Source: an uncultured Cellvibrionales bacterium (GTDB lineage: Bacteria; Pseudomonadota; Gammaproteobacteria; Pseudomonadales; Cellvibrionaceae). From it: a stretch of DNA of 62,611 bases. Shown here piece by piece: positions 45,420 through 53,701 of the stretch. The stretch covers positions 1-62,611 of the forward strand of contig CAJWBQ010000027.1 in assembly GCA_913020115.1 (NCBI GenBank), written 5' to 3'. The notes beneath the pieces were generated by a model. That model was not told the origin of the DNA. It worked only from the letters and a program-made list of their open reading frames with translations, and ran no database searches. The stretch's first letter is position 1. Each line of letters starts with the position of its first letter. The position numbers were made by a program, and so were the translations under genes.

Positions 45420-47696
45420 TTACAAGAAATCGTAGCGAAGCGTGAGAGAACCTGTTCTGCCATTGATCGGCCTAATTCTCACAAAATCACCCGGTGCAGC
45501 TGACCCTTCCTCACCCTCGGTAAAGCCCTCTTCGTCAAACAGGTTGTTGACGTTAAAGCTAAGGTGGATGTTCTGGGTTAATGCATAATTGAAAAATACG
45601 CTGGTGGTAATGAAGGCATCGAACTTCAGGTCGTTATTATCTTGAATATAAACATCATCCGTACCAAAGAGACTTACACCTGCATCCCATGACTCCCCCA
45701 CATAATAGGGTGTGATATTGAACAGATAGTCAGCCTGGCGCCGAGGCGTGTTACCTACGTTGCCGCCGCTGCCCGTCTGAGTGATTTCTGAATCGGTGAA
45801 TGTAGCGTTGGCGCGAATGCCAAAACCATTGCCAAAGTCGTAACTGCCTTCCACCTCGATACCAGAAGCCTCATAGGTATTCTCCTTAAAGGTTTGTGTG
45901 GTCACTTCAAACTCGCGAGCCTCCGTGGTATCGGCCATGAAGTAGGTGATATAAATGTCCGCGCTGTCACTTTTGTACTTGAAGCCAATTTCAGCTTGCT
46001 CCACCGCACTGAAACCTGAGTCGTTGAGCATATCGCCATTCGCCTGGATATTACCTGTGACGCGGTCAGGCGATGACAATGAGCCACCTTCTGAGACATT
46101 ACCAAAAACTGCCATGTTTTCCCCAAGTGCGTAATTCACACCAAGCGACCAGGCATCGTAATCCACATCGTAGTCTGCGCGCCGCGCGACTCCTATGGTG
46201 GGCACTTGCTGTTCATTCTGCCCGATCACTCCGTCGCCATTCACGTCAAGTGGGATAAGCACGGTGCTCTCGGCAAATGTACCTGTAACGTCATACTGAT
46301 TGTCGCGATAGCTGGCATCCCAAGTCAGGTTCTCTCCCACCTGGCCAGTAAGGGCTAGGTAAGGTGCCGTTCCATCTATGTCAAAGTTGTACTCTCGTGT
46401 ACAGCAGTTACCGAATGCAGGATTACCATACAGTACACCATCAACAGAATTGCCCTGATCGAATACACTTAGCTTGGCATCTAGCCGGCGGTAATACTGA
46501 TTAAAGTTCCAGGTAGTTGCGAGTGTTTGCGACGCAAATGCGAGCCCTATTCTGGCCTGAATGAAACCAAAATCAGCCGACAGATTCAGGTCCGCAAATT
46601 CATTGTCTTCATCATTGGTCTCGGTGTTAAAATAAACTATTTCAACCGAGTCACCGGCAGACACGTCGTTAAAAACATTGGCAGGAAAAGGTGATGCAAA
46701 ATTGCCTTCAATAGTAGCAACTCTGTATTTAAGGCCGGCACTAAAAACTTCGTTGAAATCGAATGTGCCATCAAACGCCAATGAGCTCATCTCGGCCTCA
46801 AAGCCATCTCCCGATACACAATCAACGGTATTATTTTGCCGAGGTGCGCAGTCAGTGGTGCCTAGGAATAGAGTACCATCGCCAAAATCAACACCAGTTT
46901 CTCTGAAACTTCCAGACCCCGAGGCGATTGCAGGAATAGGCAGATAAGTTGGTACCTCGTCATCGAGGTGCTTAAAGTGTATTTTAATATTTCCACGATC
47001 ATAATCTCGAGCTACAGTGGCTTTCAGCTGATGCCCCTTTTCAGTGCCGCCCTCTCGCACACCTTCGCCATCTCGGAAAAACCCTCCTACATGATAGGTC
47101 CACTCCCCACCAAGGGAACCGCCATAGTTTCCGTCAACGCGGGCACTCTCATAGTTCAGTCCACCTGTAACGCCGATAGACCCCCCCTCGTCTTCACCTG
47201 TTTTTGAGATGAAATTGATGATACCTCCGGGCGCATTCCAAGCTGTTGTAGCCGCCGTGCCGCCACGAATGGATTGCACGCTGCCCACTGTCGTATCCAT
47301 GCGCAACCAACTATCGGCCGTCGCAAACGATGCATCGCCCACCAGTAACATTGGGAAACCATCTTCTTGAATAGAAACATATCGCGAGCCTCCCGAACTG
47401 ATAGGCATACCGCGAACTTTGATGTTGGAATTGGCATCACCGGAAGAAGCTTCGGCATGAATTCCAGGCAGGCTGCGAAAGACTTCAGCGGTGGAGCGCG
47501 GCGCTGACTCAAATATTTGGTCAGCAGTAAGAGCAGTGACAGATGCCGTGGACTCAAGCTTAGATGTGGTTTTGTAAACCCCAGTCACAATGATCTCTTC
47601 AAATGTCTCGACCTGAGATTGGGCCGATGCTGTGACACTAAGGCTCAGGGCTACAGCCATAGATAGGGGGTTTAAGTGCATTGGAGCTTTTATCAT
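45420..47696 (-). CDS. TonB-dependent receptor of the sucrose locus
   Basis: The 758-residue protein has a signal peptide (to about residue 25, ending SAQ), a TonB-box-like stretch (FEEIIVTGVYK), a plug domain with SIRGGTAATTAWNAPGG and a barrel domain. The last residues are RYDFL, so the usual terminal Phe is followed by one Leu. The start is taken at the ATG at 47696 with GAGG eight bases upstream, not the upstream in-frame start at 47753. It is divergent from lacI across an operator array. Transport of sucrose or fructo-oligosaccharides is inferred from neighbours. Confidence 0.92.
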   Translation of the reverse strand: MIKAPMHLNPLSMAVALSLSVTASAQSQVETFEEIIVTGVYKTTSKLESTASVTALTADQIFESAPRSTAEVFRSLPGIHAEASSGDANSNIKVRGMPISSGGSRYVSIQEDGFPMLLVGDASFATADSWLRMDTTVGSVQSIRGGTAATTAWNAPGGIINFISKTGEDEGGSIGVTGGLNYESARVDGNYGGSLGGEWTYHVGGFFRDGEGVREGGTEKGHQLKATVARDYDRGNIKIHFKHLDDEVPTYLPIPAIASGSGSFRETGVDFGDGTLFLGTTDCAPRQNNTVDCVSGDGFEAEMSSLAFDGTFDFNEVFSAGLKYRVATIEGNFASPFPANVFNDVSAGDSVEIVYFNTETNDEDNEFADLNLSADFGFIQARIGLAFASQTLATTWNFNQYYRRLDAKLSVFDQGNSVDGVLYGNPAFGNCCTREYNFDIDGTAPYLALTGQVGENLTWDASYRDNQYDVTGTFAESTVLIPLDVNGDGVIGQNEQQVPTIGVARRADYDVDYDAWSLGVNYALGENMAVFGNVSEGGSLSSPDRVTGNIQANGDMLNDSGFSAVEQAEIGFKYKSDSADIYITYFMADTTEAREFEVTTQTFKENTYEASGIEVEGSYDFGNGFGIRANATFTDSEITQTGSGGNVGNTPRRQADYLFNITPYYVGESWDAGVSLFGTDDVYIQDNNDLKFDAFITTSVFFNYALTQNIHLSFNVNNLFDEEGFTEGEEGSAAPGDFVRIRPINGRTGSLTLRYDFL

Positions 47697-47815
47697 TGGA
47701 TTTTCCTCATCTGTTTTATTATTGACGTTAAGGGTGATTCGGGCCAGTTCCACTGCTTCCTATGCTTACCTGAGCAGGGTTTCTGTAAACAGTGGGGGCA
47801 GACTACACCCAACTA

Positions 47816-47870
47816 CAATCGATTGCAAAGACAAAATACAATCGATTGCAACAATAAATACAATCGATTG
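47816..47870. promoter_or_regulatory. Triple LacI operator array (CAATCGATTG x3)
   Basis: Three exact copies of the palindrome lie at 47816-47825, 47839-47848 and 47861-47870. Centre-to-centre distances are 23 and 22 bp, about two helical turns, so dimers would sit on one face. TA- and -GC flank most copies, extending the dyad. The array is in the 346-bp region between the TonB receptor and lacI, able to serve both genes. Confidence 0.85.
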
Positions 47871-47911
47871 CTGCAAATCCAGTAAGTCTCCCTATCAAGA
47901 GCCAAGTACTC

Positions 47912-47963
47912 TCAAGAGGTATGTGGCCTCTGCTCAGGCGATGCAATTATTTCAAGAGGTATG
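47912..47963 (+). repeat. 12-bp direct repeat upstream of lacI
   Basis: TCAAGAGGTATG occurs at 47912-47923 and 47952-47963, 40 bp apart. It includes AAGAGGT, like a ribosome-binding site, but no matching start codon opens the LacI frame. Function unknown. Confidence 0.35.
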
Positions 47964-48042
47964 CAAGCTACCTCTATTTCCTTACAATCAGCTACATTCG
48001 AGCACCTTACAAAATCAACAATCACAGGATTTGAACTGGGTT

Positions 48043-49080
48043 ATGGGCAAGAAAATACCCAAGCAACAAAGTATCGACATGCAACAATTGGCCGATATGG
48101 CCGGCGTTTCCAAATCCACGGTTTCACGAGCTCTGAGTGACAGCAGCGTTGTTAACAAGCGCACCAAAGAAAAAATACTCGAGCTGGCAAACAAACATCA
48201 TTTCGTGATGAATGAAACAGCCCGCAGCTTGCGTCTTCAGCGATCGAATATGATCTGCTTAGTATTAATGCATGATGTGGAGTTAGGAGCTCACTTGTCC
48301 GACCCTTTCTTTCTCCGCATGGTTGGATGTGTGGTTGACTCTCTCGCCAAATCTGGCCATGACCTGGCGCTTTATCACAAACCTCTAGAAACCGCCGATG
48401 AGTTTCGAGCCACTCGGGTATACAGGCAGTGCGACGGCACCATTTTCATTGGCCAGGGTATGATCCATGAAGAACTTAATAAGCTGGCCTCCCATGAAAA
48501 ACCCATTGTTGTCTGGGGCGCCGATTTGCCCGAGCGAAACTATCGGGTCGTGGGAACGGATAACATCATGGGCGGCAAACAGGCCACCCAACATTTGTTG
48601 AATCAGGGCTGCAGACGAATCGCTTTTTTCGGCGATGTAAGGAAGCCTGAACTGGCTCTGCGCCATGAGGGTTACACTAGTGCGCTGCGCGAGGCTGACA
48701 TAGAAGTTGATAGCTCCCTGCAGCTGGCCCCACCCATGGAGAGACATGCAGCCGACCAAATCATCGATAATTTTATTAAAAGTAAAAAGGACATCGACGG
48801 CATTGTCTGTTGCAGCGACATGCTAGCCGCCACAGCCATATCTTCTCTGCACGAACACGGAATTGAAGTACCTTCACAGGTGGCTGTTACGGGGTATGAT
48901 GACCTTGAAATTGGCACGCGGTTACGCCCTGCCTTAACAACCGTCTCGCAAAACATTCAGGCAGGTGGTGAACAATTGGTTCAGAAAATGATGGCCTTAC
49001 TTGCTGGGAAGCAAATTCGCGACTCCATCCGCGAATCTTCATTGGTTGTCCGTAAATCAAGCCTGCGCGACGGTAAATAG
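48043..49080 (+). CDS. LacI-family transcriptional regulator of the sucrose locus
   Basis: The 345-residue protein has an N-terminal helix-turn-helix (MQQLADMAGVSKSTVSRAL), the hinge region and a periplasmic-binding-protein-like effector domain (about 70-340). The reading frame is open from 47632, but that extension overlaps the divergent TonB gene and the operators and does not resemble LacI, so the ATG at 48043 is used. It probably represses the receptor and GH68 operon in the absence of the sugar, through CAATCGATTG sites. The effector is not proven. Confidence 0.9.
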   Translation: MGKKIPKQQSIDMQQLADMAGVSKSTVSRALSDSSVVNKRTKEKILELANKHHFVMNETARSLRLQRSNMICLVLMHDVELGAHLSDPFFLRMVGCVVDSLAKSGHDLALYHKPLETADEFRATRVYRQCDGTIFIGQGMIHEELNKLASHEKPIVVWGADLPERNYRVVGTDNIMGGKQATQHLLNQGCRRIAFFGDVRKPELALRHEGYTSALREADIEVDSSLQLAPPMERHAADQIIDNFIKSKKDIDGIVCCSDMLAATAISSLHEHGIEVPSQVAVTGYDDLEIGTRLRPALTTVSQNIQAGGEQLVQKMMALLAGKQIRDSIRESSLVVRKSSLRDGK

Positions 49081-49171
49081 ACGGCGAGCTGTCATCTTTG
49101 GAGAGGAAACGGGTGGTGCGTACCCTTCACCTTTTTTAAATAGTAGAAGAAGCACAAGTAACTTTTTAAGC

Positions 49172-49879
49172 TCAACTAGAATGAGGCAAAGCCCCCTTCA
49201 ACTGCATGATTTTTCGATATTTCAAACGTCTTGTACCGGGCACCTCACTTTCAGCATCCATCAAGGCCGTCGCCACCATCGCCGCGGCCAAGGCCTCGGC
49301 TTTAATCACTGAGTAATCAGCGATGGGGCCCACCAACAAAGACGACAACTTCAGCGCCCACGCTATGCCAATCGCCTCAGCACGACGAGTCTCCTTACGC
49401 TCCCCTGCTAAGAATGAAGGTTGGAACACGCTGTACCGAGCAAAGCCTAGAGCCTCTATCGCCTGCTCCAACTCCCCTTTTACCCGACTGTAAAATACCG
49501 GTGACTTTGCACTAGCGCCAATTGCAGAGATCAACAAAAAGTGCCCGGCGCCACTTTTAATGCCGAGCTTTGCTAGATCCATACAATAATTAAAATCTAC
49601 CTTGCGAAAATTTTCTCGACTACCTGCTTGCTTAATCGTTGTGCCTAAACAACAAAATACATCATCACACTGCAACTCACCCGACGCTGCTAATAACACA
49701 TTGAAATCAACAACACGATTATCCAACTTTGGATGTTTGATCAGTAAAGGCTGTCGAGTTAAAGCGATAACTTTTCCATACAACTCATCTTCTAGTAGCG
49801 CGCGCAGGCAGTGGCCGCCGACTAAGCCCGTAGCGCCTGCAATTAGGGCAATACGCTGACTTGTTTTATCCGTATTCAT
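49172..49879 (-). CDS. NAD(P)-binding atypical SDR (HTATIP2/TIP30-like)
   Basis: The 235-residue protein has a Rossmann cofactor loop (AGATGLVGGHCL) near its N-terminus and the YxxxK-like pair in FYSRVKGELEQA. It resembles the CC3/TIP30 (HTATIP2-like) atypical SDRs. The substrate is unknown. The ATG at 49879 with AAGGG nine bases upstream is preferred to one at 49888. It lies 18 bp past the LysR gene on the same strand and may be cotranscribed with it. Confidence 0.75.
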   Translation of the reverse strand: MNTDKTSQRIALIAGATGLVGGHCLRALLEDELYGKVIALTRQPLLIKHPKLDNRVVDFNVLLAASGELQCDDVFCCLGTTIKQAGSRENFRKVDFNYCMDLAKLGIKSGAGHFLLISAIGASAKSPVFYSRVKGELEQAIEALGFARYSVFQPSFLAGERKETRRAEAIGIAWALKLSSLLVGPIADYSVIKAEALAAAMVATALMDAESEVPGTRRLKYRKIMQLKGALPHSS

Positions 49880-49897
49880 TACCGACATCCCTTGAAA

Positions 49898-50809
49898 TTA
49901 AAATTGTGTAACACTCCCTGATTCCTCTGCAATAATCTCCTTAAGGAAATCAATAAACAAGCGCGTCTTGGCCGAAATTAATCGGCGACTTGGATAGACT
50001 GCCGTAATCAAAGAGGCTGGCTCTACCACCCAGTCAGACGCCAATTGACGCAAGGTACCTGCGTCGAGTTCCTGCCGACAAAATATATACGGTACCAAGC
50101 TAATCCCGGCACCACTCACCACCATCTCCCGCACCATTAGGGGGTCGTTAGAATAACGAGTGCATTGAATATCTAAGGCTTGCTTCTGCCGCCCTTTGCG
50201 CACGGTGAAATCTACTTGGCTGTATCGTTTATCAATAATCTTAAGATGTTCTAAAACCCCTTGAGGGGTTTCAATAACTTCGTTTCGGGCGAGATAATCT
50301 GGGCTGGCGACCCATACAACTGGGGTCTCCATCAAATGCGTAGTTATTAGCTCTGAGTCAGGCTGCGGACCAATTTTAATGGCTACATCAACGGCTTCAC
50401 TGATGACATTCACTTGCTGGTTTGAGATACGCACATCCAGCTCAATCTCTGGGTATCGGCGAATAAACTCCGCCAAGTGACCACCCAGTATGACTCGGCT
50501 AAACGCCATGGTGATCGAAACAGTCAGCCGCCCACTGGGCACCACTTGTAAACCACTCATGGTGGCCTCGGCTGCCGCCAGCTGTTCAGCAAGCAGCAAA
50601 CAGTGCTTGTAAAAACTCTCACCTTCACTGGTCATACGGATTTGCCGTGAGTTTCGCTCCAACAGCCTCAGGCCAAGCGCCGCCTCTAATCGGGACACTG
50701 AATTGCTGACGCTTGATTTGGGCCTATCTAGGGCCCTGGCAGCGGCGCTAATGCCCTTTTTTTCCACAACGGCGGCAAATACAGGCATATCATTGGCGTT
50801 CAGTTTCAT
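49898..50809 (-). CDS. LysR-family transcriptional regulator
   Basis: The 303-residue protein has an N-terminal winged helix-turn-helix (DRPKSSVSNSVSRLEAALG) and the LysR effector-binding domain. It is divergent from the GST-LigA-LigB operon, the classic LysR arrangement, with a palindromic box and overlapping promoters between them. It probably activates that operon in response to an aromatic compound. A TTG six codons upstream is in frame, but ATG at 50809 is preferred. Confidence 0.9.
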   Translation of the reverse strand: MKLNANDMPVFAAVVEKKGISAAARALDRPKSSVSNSVSRLEAALGLRLLERNSRQIRMTSEGESFYKHCLLLAEQLAAAEATMSGLQVVPSGRLTVSITMAFSRVILGGHLAEFIRRYPEIELDVRISNQQVNVISEAVDVAIKIGPQPDSELITTHLMETPVVWVASPDYLARNEVIETPQGVLEHLKIIDKRYSQVDFTVRKGRQKQALDIQCTRYSNDPLMVREMVVSGAGISLVPYIFCRQELDAGTLRQLASDWVVEPASLITAVYPSRRLISAKTRLFIDFLKEIIAEESGSVTQF

Positions 50810-50834
50810 GAACAAATCGTCCAAATATTGAATA

Positions 50835-50863
50835 TTGTCTAATTAGAGACCATCCAATATGCT
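50835..50863 (+). promoter_or_regulatory. Divergent LysR/GST promoter region with palindrome
   Basis: For the GST operon, TTGTCT (50835-50840) and TATGCT (50858-50863) are 17 bp apart. For lysR, TTGGAT and TATTCA on the minus strand are also 17 bp apart and overlap the same segment. The palindrome TCTAATTAGA (50838-50847) lies inside both. This fits a LysR T-N11-A type target that controls both directions. Confidence 0.55.
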
Positions 50864-50901
50864 TTGACAAGTAGCAACAACAACCCTAGCGAGGCCACTC
50901 C

Positions 50902-51570
50902 GTGTCAGTCGATGAAAAGCTTACTTTTTTCTATTTCCCCCGCGCTTGTTCCCTCGCTGTGCATATCGCGTTAGAGGAATCCGGCCTCGACTATGAGCGC
51001 CGTATAGTTGATTTGAGAACTCAGCAAAACCGAGGAGCTGAATATCTGGCCACCAACCCCACTGGGGCGGTGCCGGCGCTCACTATCGGAGAGCATACCT
51101 TGACTGAAGCCCACGCCATACTGACCTACTTAGGTGACCAGAATCTGGAAAAAAATCTACTGCCTCAGCCTGGGGATTTCCGTCGCTACCAAGCCCATCA
51201 ATGGATGAATTTTATGTCCAGTAGTGTGCACACTTATGTGCGCTCAATTTTTCGCTCCAGTGTTTATGCGGGAGAAGATCACGAAGCGAACGCCGCGGTG
51301 AAAGCTCAGGGAATTAAAAATTTAGCCAAAGCCACGGCTACTGTAGAGCAAAGACTGGCCGGGCAACGCTGGGCAATCGGGGATGAATTTTCAGTCGCTG
51401 ATGCCTATTTGTTTGTGATGTATCTCTGGACTACCGATGATCGCATTGCCTCTATTCCTGAGCGCCCCAACTGGGAAGCCCTTGCCAAGCGCGTGTGGCA
51501 ACGGCCGGCGGTACAGCGCGTAGTAGCCGTCGAGCGTCAGGACAGAAACTACGCTATCCCCTGGGAATAA
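50902..51570 (+). CDS. Glutathione S-transferase, beta-class-like
   Basis: The 222-residue protein has the thioredoxin-fold N-terminal domain with the beta-class cysteine (FPRACSLAVHIAL) and the G-site NPTGAVPALTI, followed by an all-helical C-terminal domain. The start is a GTG with GAGG eight bases upstream. It is the first gene of an operon with LigA- and LigB-type dioxygenase subunits, suggesting a glutathione-dependent isomerisation or detoxification step in aromatic degradation. The exact reaction is unknown. Confidence 0.85.
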   Translation: MSVDEKLTFFYFPRACSLAVHIALEESGLDYERRIVDLRTQQNRGAEYLATNPTGAVPALTIGEHTLTEAHAILTYLGDQNLEKNLLPQPGDFRRYQAHQWMNFMSSSVHTYVRSIFRSSVYAGEDHEANAAVKAQGIKNLAKATATVEQRLAGQRWAIGDEFSVADAYLFVMYLWTTDDRIASIPERPNWEALAKRVWQRPAVQRVVAVERQDRNYAIPWE

Positions 51571-51602
51571 ATATGGGGCAACAAAAATTCTAAAGGTTAA
51601 CA

Positions 51603-51917
51603 ATGAGCCTCTATTACGTACAAAAATTACTGTATCACCTCAACCGTGACCCAGCTCAAAAGCAGCGCTTTGACGACAACAAAGATATTGTTCTGGCGGA
51701 GTACAGCCTCACAGAAGAGGAATTACACGCCCTAAAAAAACCGGATATAGGGTTGCTGTATGTGCTCGGTGTCAATGGCCAAATACTCATGCACTACGCC
51801 ACAATGAACGGCTACGATTGGCCGCAATATATTCAATCTATGCGCGACGGTGTAACAGAACACGGCCCTGTTCGCGAAGGTCTTTATGCAATGATCGATG
51901 GCAAGGGAGCCCTATAA
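51603..51917 (+). CDS. Extradiol dioxygenase small subunit (LigA family)
   Basis: The 104-residue protein resembles the alpha subunit of protocatechuate 4,5-dioxygenase (LigA), including the middle stretch KPDIGLLYVLGVNG. In LigAB enzymes LigA covers the active site formed by LigB. AAAGG precedes the ATG. It ends 2 bp before the LigB gene. Confidence 0.82.
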   Translation: MSLYYVQKLLYHLNRDPAQKQRFDDNKDIVLAEYSLTEEELHALKKPDIGLLYVLGVNGQILMHYATMNGYDWPQYIQSMRDGVTEHGPVREGLYAMIDGKGAL

Positions 51918-51919
51918 TC

Positions 51920-52741
51920 ATGAGTCTTGTTTACGCTGGCACCTGCTGCCACTCTCCCGCCATTACTTCACGAGGTGAAATGGCAGACCCAATAGTAAGA
52001 GCACAACTGCTCGCTGCGTTTGAGCGTCAGCGGCAAGCAATTGAAGACGCCGAGGCCGATGCCATCATCATGGTTTCCTCCGAGCACTTTGCCAACTTTT
52101 TCATGGACAATATGCCCACCTTCTCCATCGGCATGGCCGACGAATACGAAGGCCCCATTGAAGACCCCAACTGGCTTAAAATTCCGCGCACCACAATACC
52201 TGCCAACCCTGATTTGTCTTTGCGGATTATCAAGGATGTTATACAAACGGTAGACGTCTGCTTTTCCCAAGAGTGGAAGTTCGATCACGGCATGGCAGTG
52301 CCTCTGCATTTTTTAACGCCGAACTATGAAACGGCAATCATCCCAGTCAATATAAATTGTCAGGCACTTCCTATCAGCCCACTACAGCGCTGTTGGGAAC
52401 TGGGTAAAGCTCTGCGCAAGGCCATTGACGCCGCACCGGAAAGAATTGCTCTCATCGGCACAGGTGGCACCTCACATTGGCCCTGCACCCCTGATTCGGG
52501 AAAAATCAACAACGAGTGGGATCGCGAATTAATTGATCACCTCATCAACAAACGCAAAGACGCGCTATTGGCCTATTGCGATGAGAAAGTTTACCAAGAT
52601 GCCGGCCCCGGCGCCTTTGAAATGCGCACCTCAGTGTGTATTGCCGCTGCATCTGAAGAGCAAAGTGGCGAAGTATGGTTTTGCGAGCCCATCCCTATTT
52701 ACGCCACTACCTGCTGCATTACCACCTTATTCCAACTCTAA
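51920..52741 (+). CDS. Extradiol dioxygenase catalytic subunit (LigB family)
   Basis: The 273-residue class III extradiol dioxygenase subunit cleaves a catechol-type ring next to the hydroxyls using Fe(II). Candidate iron ligands are H11 (TCCHSP), H56 (SSEHFAN) and E234 (GAFEMR), with H186 (GTSHWP) and H123 (FDHGM) as the usual catalytic histidines. The frame is open from 51818, but the ATG at 51920 is preceded by AGGGAGCC and gives the usual N-terminus. The ring substrate could be protocatechuate, gallate or another catechol; it cannot be fixed from sequence. Confidence 0.87.
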   Translation: MSLVYAGTCCHSPAITSRGEMADPIVRAQLLAAFERQRQAIEDAEADAIIMVSSEHFANFFMDNMPTFSIGMADEYEGPIEDPNWLKIPRTTIPANPDLSLRIIKDVIQTVDVCFSQEWKFDHGMAVPLHFLTPNYETAIIPVNINCQALPISPLQRCWELGKALRKAIDAAPERIALIGTGGTSHWPCTPDSGKINNEWDRELIDHLINKRKDALLAYCDEKVYQDAGPGAFEMRTSVCIAAASEEQSGEVWFCEPIPIYATTCCITTLFQL

Positions 52742-52767
52742 AAGCAGGCCAAAAAAGCAAACTGAAA

Positions 52768-53673
52768 TTATGGTTCTTCTGAATTTCGCTGCCATTCAGG
52801 CGGAGCCCAAATATGCTTTAACTTTTTAGACATCGATCCAGATTTTCGAATGTCTTTAAACATATCGAGCCATTCATGGAAATTGATTTTTAGAATATTG
52901 TTGGTATGTATTTGTTTGACAATGCCGTAATCGACTGGGTTGTTTTCCGCATCCTCCTCAACAAAGGTACCAAAGAGTCGGTCGAAAATGATGACCATGC
53001 CACCATAATTTTTGTCTATGTACTCTGAGTTTCGGCCGTGGTGAACACGATGATGTGAGGGGGTATTAAAGAAGAATTCAATAGGCTTTGAGAGCTTTCC
53101 TACCGACTGCGTGTGGATGAAATACTGGTAAACCAAGTCAAAGGCATAGAAGCTCATCACCACCTCTGGCGGAAAACCAAAAATCATCAGTGGAGAAAAA
53201 AATAAAATAATGCCACCGCTAAAAGCGTAGGTCATACTTTGTCTTGTCGCCGTACTTAGATTCATACCCTCGGAAGAATGGTGAACCACATGAGAGCACC
53301 AAAAATACCTTATTCTATGGTTGGCTCGGTGATACCAGTAATAAAGGAATTCCATTGCAAAAAACCCTAACCCCAAATTTAGGACGTTCAACTCTATTTC
53401 GAATAAGGCGAAACTTGCAAGGTAGTGCATGGCCGCACCAAGAAACAAGAAGTGGAAAATAACCTCAACCGTTTGATAGGCAAAGCCCAAGCCAAAGTTA
53501 GTCAGGATAATTTTCAAATCAAAAATTTCAGGCCGATCTTTCAACACTCGCATTTCTACTAACAAAGCCAATATAAAAAAAGGCGTTCCTAAACCAAGAA
53601 TTAACTCTTTCCAATCGAAACGATAGCCCATTTCATCGATATGGGCGGAAAGCAAGCTTAATATTTCATTCAT
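52768..53673 (-). CDS. Sterol desaturase/fatty acid hydroxylase family membrane protein
   Basis: The 301-residue integral membrane protein has about four to five hydrophobic segments and the three histidine boxes of the di-iron family: HRANH, HVVHHS and HRVHH. Such enzymes hydroxylate or desaturate lipids with O2. The substrate is unknown. It is convergent with LigB; its neighbours give no strong hint. Confidence 0.88.
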   Translation of the reverse strand: MNEILSLLSAHIDEMGYRFDWKELILGLGTPFFILALLVEMRVLKDRPEIFDLKIILTNFGLGFAYQTVEVIFHFLFLGAAMHYLASFALFEIELNVLNLGLGFFAMEFLYYWYHRANHRIRYFWCSHVVHHSSEGMNLSTATRQSMTYAFSGGIILFFSPLMIFGFPPEVVMSFYAFDLVYQYFIHTQSVGKLSKPIEFFFNTPSHHRVHHGRNSEYIDKNYGGMVIIFDRLFGTFVEEDAENNPVDYGIVKQIHTNNILKINFHEWLDMFKDIRKSGSMSKKLKHIWAPPEWQRNSEEP

Positions 53674-53701
53674 TTATACGATTCCAGAATACGATGTTTG
53701 C

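Noticed and set aside
47632..48042. N-terminal extension of the LacI frame
   Set aside because: It runs over the divergent receptor gene start and all three operators, and does not resemble any LacI N-terminus.
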